Assembly: GCA_905216155.1 (NCBI GenBank)
Contig: CAJMSU010000026.1
Location: forward strand, 1 to 16,739
Direction: 5' to 3'
DNA length: 16,739 bases
Source: an uncultured bacterium
Lineage (GTDB): Bacteria > Bacillota_I > Bacilli_A > RF39 > UBA660
Within the stretch, counting starts at the first letter, position 1. The number at the start of each line of letters is the position of its first letter. A program made the position numbers and the translations under genes. Of this stretch, positions 12,549-16,739 are shown one piece after another. The notes beneath the pieces are model-generated. The model did not search any database and was not told where the DNA came from. It saw only the letters and a program-made list of their open reading frames with translations.

Positions 12549-13868
12549 ATGAAATTAAAACAGAATAAAACACAAATCTATTTACTATTAATATTCTCAT
12601 TAGCTTTATTAATAGGAGTAGGATATGCAGCACTATCTGCGACACTAAAAATAAATGGACAAACAACAATAAATAAAGCATCATGGGATGTTCATATGGA
12701 AAATATTAATGTAACTAGTGGAAGCGTTACTGCAACAACAGTTCCAACACTAGATACAGCAAAAACAACAGTAAACTTTTCAGTAAAACTAACTAATCCA
12801 GGAGACTTTTATGAGTTTACTGTAAAAGAAGTAAATAAAGGTACAATAGATGCAATGGTATCAACAATATCAAAAACAGGATTAACTACAGCGCAAGCAA
12901 AGTATTTAGATTATATAGTAACATATAGTGATGGAACAGCTTTAGCTGAAAAACAACTTTTAAAGTCTAATCAAAGTGAAACATTAAAAATAAGAGTAGC
13001 CTTTAAAAAAGATATAACAGCAGCAGATTTACCAACTGCAGACTCTACACTTAACTTAAATTTTAGTCTTTCATATCAACAAGCAGATAATAGTGCAGTA
13101 GCAATAGTACACCCAACGTGTAAAAGAGCAACAGTCCTTCATACAGAAGTTTGTAATCAAACAGATTCAATCCTTTATTGCTCTGGATCAGGATATAAAA
13201 CAGGTGACGTCATAACATATGGAAATTTAGGAACAACAGGAACATTAACTAGTGGAGATGCATTTGACTGTGATGTCAATGGAGATGGAGTATTTGATTC
13301 AGAAACTGAGAGATTTTACTATGTATCAGGAAAAGATGGAGATAATTCATCAAATTATGCAACTTTGATATATTATAGTAATGTATCAGGAGGTGTTCCT
13401 GATAATACAAAATTGTATGCATATAACACTAACTATTCAGACTATTTAGGTCCCCAAACAGCAATTAAACAACTACCAACAACAACACAATGGAAAAATG
13501 TAAAACTTTCAAACACAACAAGAAATATAACAGATGAAAAGAAAACTGTAAGAGTAAATAATTTTAGTTATTCGGGAACTGCCGCAAGACTATTAACAGC
13601 TCAAGAAGTAAATAAAGGATGTGGAACAACCGTAGGTAGTTGGAAAAATGGAGGGTTAGATACATGTCAATACTTAATGGAAAATACAACATATGCAAGT
13701 AGTTCATTGAATGTTGGCTATTGGCTAGAAAGTCCTAACTCGTCTGATGCGTCCTTTGCTTGGTATGTGAACGCGCTCGTTTGTAGTGACAGCAATACCA
13801 GAGTGAACGACCCCAGCTATGCTGTGCGTCCGGCAATAGAAGTTCTAAAGTCTAAAATCTTATATTAA
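12549..13868 (+). CDS. Secreted TasA/SipW-type protein with a lectin-like, possibly hypervariable tail
   Basis: A 439-aa exported protein. Residues 8-30 form a signal/membrane segment ending VGYAALSATL, the style of SipW-dependent signal peptides of TasA and camelysin. Residues 30-180 are a beta-rich TasA-like domain. A Cys-containing linker leads to a calcium-loop-like DVNGDGVFD at 242-250. The C-terminal 200 residues, with ARLLTAQEVNKGCG, CQYLMEN, YWLESPNSS and AVRPAIEVLK, look like the FISUMP/C-type-lectin-like domain common in gut Bacillota. The last block (396-428) has base and codon usage unlike the rest, as described in its own entry. ATG 12549 follows AAAAGGAG. It stands alone between promoter and terminator. 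No sortase motif. It may be a surface fibre or adhesin; if the tail is a retroelement target, ligand binding would be diversified. Confidence 0.8.
   Translation: MKLKQNKTQIYLLLIFSLALLIGVGYAALSATLKINGQTTINKASWDVHMENINVTSGSVTATTVPTLDTAKTTVNFSVKLTNPGDFYEFTVKEVNKGTIDAMVSTISKTGLTTAQAKYLDYIVTYSDGTALAEKQLLKSNQSETLKIRVAFKKDITAADLPTADSTLNLNFSLSYQQADNSAVAIVHPTCKRATVLHTEVCNQTDSILYCSGSGYKTGDVITYGNLGTTGTLTSGDAFDCDVNGDGVFDSETERFYYVSGKDGDNSSNYATLIYYSNVSGGVPDNTKLYAYNTNYSDYLGPQTAIKQLPTTTQWKNVKLSNTTRNITDEKKTVRVNNFSYSGTAARLLTAQEVNKGCGTTVGSWKNGGLDTCQYLMENTTYASSSLNVGYWLESPNSSDASFAWYVNALVCSDSNTRVNDPSYAVRPAIEVLKSKILY
13719..13836 (+). other. GC-rich C-terminal block, candidate DGR variable region
   Basis: From 13734 to 13833, 54 of 100 bases are G or C by hand count, in a gene and window of about 25-35%. 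Nearly all non-constant codons end in C or T (TCT, GAT, TCC, TTT, TAT, AAC, CTC, GTT, TGT, AGT, GAC, AGC, AAT, ACC, CCC), the result expected when AAC/AAT codons of a template are changed at their adenines. The block begins YWLESPN and ends in AVRPAI, a usual frame for such regions in lectin-like folds, and the 3' end (GTGCGTCCGGCA) is the most GC-rich, as in the homing site. No template repeat or reverse transcriptase lies in the window. Confidence 0.5.
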
Positions 13869-13918
13869 ATAACCTTTTATTTATATAATTTAAACATAAA
13901 AAAGTAGATCCTTATGAT

Positions 13919-13950
13919 AAAACCTCATTTCATATTGAAATGAGGTTTTT
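13919..13950 (+). terminator. Terminator of the secreted TasA-like gene
   Basis: AAAACCTCATTTC (13919-13931), loop ATATT, GAAATGAGGTTTT (13937-13949): a 13-bp perfect stem with an A tract and T tract at the ends, so it may work both ways. Confidence 0.88.
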
Positions 13951-14006
13951 ATATACCAAAATTTTATTTTTCTTTTAATTTTGGTTATACTATTACTGGT
14001 GATATT

Positions 14007-14510
14007 ATGTATTATTATATTAATTTTTTCTTTTTAACTAGCTTTTTAGGTTTTTTAGTAGAAACTATTATGAAAACATTTTTCTTTCATTCTATGAATA
14101 ATGGTATTTTATTTGGACCTTGGGTTCCAGTTTATGGTTTTGGATGTATTTTAATTATTGTTTTAGAAAAATTTATTTTTGGGAAGTTAAAGGTTAATTC
14201 TTTTTTTAAAATAGTGTTACAGTTTATCTCTGTATTTATTTTAATTACATTTTTAGAATGGTGTGGTGGGGTTTTAATAGAGAAATTATTTAATGATGTG
14301 TTTTGGGATTATAGTGATTTAAAATTTAATATAGGACCTTATATAGCTATAGAAATGAGCCTTTTATGGGCTTTTATTTCAATAATATTTATATATTTTA
14401 TAAGACCTGTTATTGATTTAATTATAAAAAAAATACCAAAATGGTTAACCATATTGATATTAGTTTTATTTTTAATTGATGTGTTTTTTACTACTTTGAA
14501 GTTAATTTAG
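14007..14510 (+). CDS. CmpB-type membrane protein (putative ABC transporter permease family)
   Basis: A 167-aa membrane protein with about five hydrophobic segments. It fits the family often named 'putative ABC transporter permease' (CmpB): an N-terminal FFFLTSFLGFLVETI, a loop with NNGILFGPWVPVYGFG at about 31-46, and EWCGGVLIEKLFNDVFWDYS at about 84-103, all conserved marks of the group. Despite the name, no ATP-binding partner is nearby and transport is unproven. ATG 14007 has only GGTGAT before it. Its last 20 bases overlap the end of the HIT gene on the other strand, so the two genes converge without a terminator between them. Confidence 0.8.
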   Translation: MYYYINFFFLTSFLGFLVETIMKTFFFHSMNNGILFGPWVPVYGFGCILIIVLEKFIFGKLKVNSFFKIVLQFISVFILITFLEWCGGVLIEKLFNDVFWDYSDLKFNIGPYIAIEMSLLWAFISIIFIYFIRPVIDLIIKKIPKWLTILILVLFLIDVFFTTLKLI

Positions 14511-14889
14511 AATATATTTCATCTATATCATTAAGAAGTTCTTTATTATAATTAAAGTCTACTAAATCATTTTCATATCTTGGTGTTAGGTGTATATGAA
14601 AGTGTTTTATTTCTTGACCTAAAAAGTTATTTTCTGATATAGTTAGACCTTTACAATTTAGTTTTTCTTTTAGTAATGGATATAGTTTTTCTCTTATTAC
14701 TTTAAAACTATGCATAACAACATCTTCATTAATATCTAAAATATTTTCATAGTGTGTTTTTGGTAATACTAATAAATGTCCATTAGTAGTAGGGTTAATA
14801 TTCATAATTACTTTAATTAAATCATCTTCATAAATAGTTTTAGATGGTAATTCATTTTTTATTATTTTACAAAAAATACAATCATTCAT
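14491..14889 (-). CDS. HIT-family hydrolase (Hint-like)
   Basis: A 132-aa HIT protein. HIT enzymes hydrolyse or transfer nucleoside phosphoramidates and related AMP compounds. The histidine triad is complete as HFHIHLTP at about 97-104. The N-terminus MNDCIFCKIIKNELPSKTIY carries the CxxC pair typical of the Hint branch, and NPTTNGHLLVLPKTHYENI is the usual central block. The length is normal. AAAGGAG lies upstream of ATG 14889. It follows the membrane-anchored protein gene by 27 bases, probably as the second gene of an operon. Confidence 0.9.
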   Translation of the reverse strand: MNDCIFCKIIKNELPSKTIYEDDLIKVIMNINPTTNGHLLVLPKTHYENILDINEDVVMHSFKVIREKLYPLLKEKLNCKGLTISENNFLGQEIKHFHIHLTPRYENDLVDFNYNKELLNDIDEIYSKLTSK

Positions 14890-14916
14890 AATAGTTATTC
14901 TCCTTTAATTTAAATA

Positions 14917-15630
14917 TTATTTTTTCTTCTTATTTATTATATCACTAATTTTTTCTTTAAAACTAGAGTTTTCTATAGATTTCGGTGTTATATTTTTAAT
15001 TTCTATTTGATTTTTAGGGCTTGTTTTAGTATTTACTTTAACATTTATATATTTTGGATATATATTATTTTTCTTTAGAGTGTTATTAATATTTATTAGT
15101 TCGTTTTCTAGAGATTTTTCATCTAATTTATCAAAATCTTTAGTAAAAGTTATTTTTAGTATTTTTAGTTTTTCTATATTATTTTCAGAAATTATTTTTC
15201 TTCGAATTTTTTTTGAATAATTATCGAGAGTAGTTGTAAAATTAACTTTTACTTTAGTATTTATTTTTTTAGTAATTAGACTTTGTTCTTTTTTCTCTAG
15301 AGTTTTTAATAGAGTATTTCCTTTTTTATAATCTTGTTTATAAGTATTGCTTATTTTTTTATTATTATAGTAAATATAAAAATATAAATCTTTATTTTCA
15401 GTAGATGATACTTTTAAGTAGTATTTTCCATTTTTATATTTTGCTTTTCCTATATTAAAATAATATTTTTCATCTTTATAATTATTTTCTATATATTTGT
15501 TTAGTTTTTTTTCTATTTTTGGTAGATAGTAGAAGTATAGTTTATCATTTACTATTATTACTCCAAATACTACAAAAACTATTAGAAATAAAAGACTCAT
15601 TTTAAGCATTAGTTTTTTATCTTGTTTCAT
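14917..15630 (-). CDS. Membrane-anchored protein of unknown function
   Basis: A 237-aa protein with a charged start (MKQDKKLMLK), one membrane helix at about 11-28 (MSLLFLIVFVVFGVIIV) and an extracellular, Lys/Asn-rich remainder. The section after the helix (NKYIENNYKDEKYYFNI, then GKYYLKV and YFYIYYNNKKI) recalls small DUF3139/YfjL-like extracytoplasmic proteins, with a low-confidence resemblance only. No catalytic motif is seen. ATG 15630 follows AGGTGAT, with TATAAT at 15654-15659 (minus strand). Transcribed with the HIT gene, 27 bases downstream, and divergently from the acidic protein gene at 15763. Confidence 0.7.
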   Translation of the reverse strand: MKQDKKLMLKMSLLFLIVFVVFGVIIVNDKLYFYYLPKIEKKLNKYIENNYKDEKYYFNIGKAKYKNGKYYLKVSSTENKDLYFYIYYNNKKISNTYKQDYKKGNTLLKTLEKKEQSLITKKINTKVKVNFTTTLDNYSKKIRRKIISENNIEKLKILKITFTKDFDKLDEKSLENELININNTLKKNNIYPKYINVKVNTKTSPKNQIEIKNITPKSIENSSFKEKISDIINKKKK

Positions 15631-15653
15631 TATATCACCTGTTTATATTTTAT

Positions 15654-15659
15654 ATTATA
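15654..15659 (-). promoter_or_regulatory. -10 box of the membrane protein-HIT operon
   Basis: TATAAT on the minus strand, 24 bases before the start codon at 15630. The -35 region (TAAAAA) is poor. Confidence 0.4.
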
Positions 15660-15762
15660 GTTTTATAAAAATCAAATTTTTAGATTTAGATAATTTTTTT
15701 TTGAAAATAGTTGTTTTGAAAGTTTAATTATGATATTATTAGAAATAATAGGTGGTGTTTTT

Positions 15763-16739
15763 ATGATGAATGTTCAAACAGGAATAGTTAAGTATAAAGA
15801 TCGTACAGATATTGTTTGTGAATATGGGGTAGTTGGAGAAAAAATGTATTATTTTATGCCAAATGGTAAGCTTAGTAATGGTAATATAATTGCTACTGTT
15901 ACTTTAGTTGAAGCTATTGATAGTGAGGTTAAACATTCTACTATTGGTGTTATTGATTCTTTAGGTAATGAGGTTATTCCTTTTACAAATAAAAGTATTA
16001 AACTTATTGATGATGAACATTTATTAGTAGAGAGAGCAACACCTGAAGCTTTATCTGTAAAAGAAGCCATTACTGCTAGAAGTAAGCCAGAGGAGGCTAC
16101 TAGATTAGTAAATAATGCTGCTGTAAAAAAAGAAAGTTTAATGACTAAAATGGGAACTGATGGTAAGTTTATTTTTAATGATCAGTTTTCTGAGGCATCA
16201 ATTTTTACAATAGATGGTGCTAATATATTGAATAATCAATATTATAGTTTCATTGGAATTGATAGTAATAATATATATTATTCTACTAATATTCCAGAAG
16301 AGCAAGTTTATGTTTATCCTTTAGTTTCTAAGGAAGAGGAAGTTGTTACTAATGATTTAGAAGAAAGTAATTTAGATGTTTCTAATGTTGGTATTAGTAG
16401 TGATGATATGGCTAATAAAGTAGAAGAGGCTTTAGGAAATAGTAATTTGAGTGATAATCTTAATCAAGATGTTTCTAATGAAAATGAGATAGATAAAGTA
16501 GAAAAAGTTGTAGATACAGAGGATAATAAAGTGGTAGAAGATTCTGTTGTTGCTGAAAATAAAGATGATGTTAATATTTCTTCAACTATAGATAATACTA
16601 CAGATGTAGGTTCTACTGAATCAATAGATCATGATGATACAGTAAAAGATGATGATTCTGTTTTGGATAGTCCTGTATCAGATGAAGCTCATAGTCAATC
16701 AGTAGTTGATGAGCCTGTTTCAGTTGATGATAATGTAGA
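15763..16739 (+). CDS. Acidic protein of unknown function, 3' end beyond the window
   Basis: An open frame of 325 codons runs off the right edge with no stop. ATG 15763 (or 15766, the next codon) follows AGGTGGTG (15750-15757). The first 190 residues look folded and soluble, opening MMNVQTGIVKYKDRTDIVCE and containing several beta-type repeats (VIDSLGNEVIPF, FTIDGANILNNQYYSFIGI). From about residue 195 the sequence turns into a long low-complexity tail rich in Asp, Glu, Ser, Asn and Val, with few hydrophobic and almost no aromatic residues, likely disordered. No signal peptide or membrane segment is seen so far. I recognise no family. An open frame on the minus strand at 15849-16070 is its shadow. 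Divergent from the HIT operon. Confidence 0.8.
   Translation, partial: MMNVQTGIVKYKDRTDIVCEYGVVGEKMYYFMPNGKLSNGNIIATVTLVEAIDSEVKHSTIGVIDSLGNEVIPFTNKSIKLIDDEHLLVERATPEALSVKEAITARSKPEEATRLVNNAAVKKESLMTKMGTDGKFIFNDQFSEASIFTIDGANILNNQYYSFIGIDSNNIYYSTNIPEEQVYVYPLVSKEEEVVTNDLEESNLDVSNVGISSDDMANKVEEALGNSNLSDNLNQDVSNENEIDKVEKVVDTEDNKVVEDSVVAENKDDVNISSTIDNTTDVGSTESIDHDDTVKDDDSVLDSPVSDEAHSQSVVDEPVSVDDNV

Noticed and set aside
15849..16070. Minus-strand frame of 73 aa near the right edge
   Set aside because: Shadow of the long plus-strand gene at 15763-16739, which has a ribosome site and continues past it.
1..16739. CRISPR array, tRNA, rRNA or DGR reverse transcriptase
   Set aside because: No regularly spaced repeats, no tRNA-like CCA or clover pattern, no rRNA segment and no reverse-transcriptase gene with a YxDD motif were seen in any gene of the window.

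Overview
The window is AT-rich DNA (about a quarter G+C by eye) with Bacillota-type ribosome sites (AGGAGG, GAGGTG), the standard genetic code, RpoZ, RecX, a PrsA lipoprotein, tiny YjcZ-like spore-type peptides and a CotD-like spore-coat tail. This points to an uncultured, spore-forming, low-GC Bacillota, perhaps a gut Bacilli lineage. The rank below phylum is a guess.

Positions 1 to about 8385 are accessory. Two diverged copies of a module (a small protein of 36-62 aa followed by a large serine recombinase of about 510-520 aa) lie at 79-1731 and 5659-7396. Between and after them are cargo genes of toxin or defence type: a RhuM-family protein, a tandem-GNAT protein followed by a class II Fic protein, and a protein with an RNxxxH motif that may be a HEPN nuclease. 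Debris shows repeated turnover: a frameshifted 3' end of a second fic gene, a scrap that looks like a recombinase 3' end, a 65-bp terminator/promoter repeat in two copies, and a 35-aa orphan N-terminus. Three stretches are rich in inverted repeats: 1954-2035, 5299-5401 (a three-way junction), and a 20-bp stem at 5562-5612 in the leader of recombinase 2.

The accessory block stops nine bases after the HEPN-like gene. The next 135 bases read as the 3' part of a CotD-like spore-coat gene with its terminator but no start, so the element probably sits inside a spore gene. Serine-recombinase elements that leave spore genes during sporulation are known in Bacillus; whether that happens here cannot be seen from the window.

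From 8641 onward the DNA looks chromosomal: rpoZ, a recX/membrane-protein pair with overlapping ends, a bidirectional terminator shared with prsA on the other strand, two spore-type membrane peptides, a secreted TasA/SipW-type protein, a CmpB-type membrane protein, HIT and a membrane-anchored protein on the minus strand, and an acidic protein that runs off the right edge.

The secreted protein at 12549-13868 ends in about 100 bases of 54% G+C (hand count) made largely of codons ending in C or T, in a C-type-lectin-like tail. This is what the variable region of a diversity-generating retroelement looks like. No reverse transcriptase or template repeat is in the window. This tail and the interrupted spore gene are the two leads most worth following.
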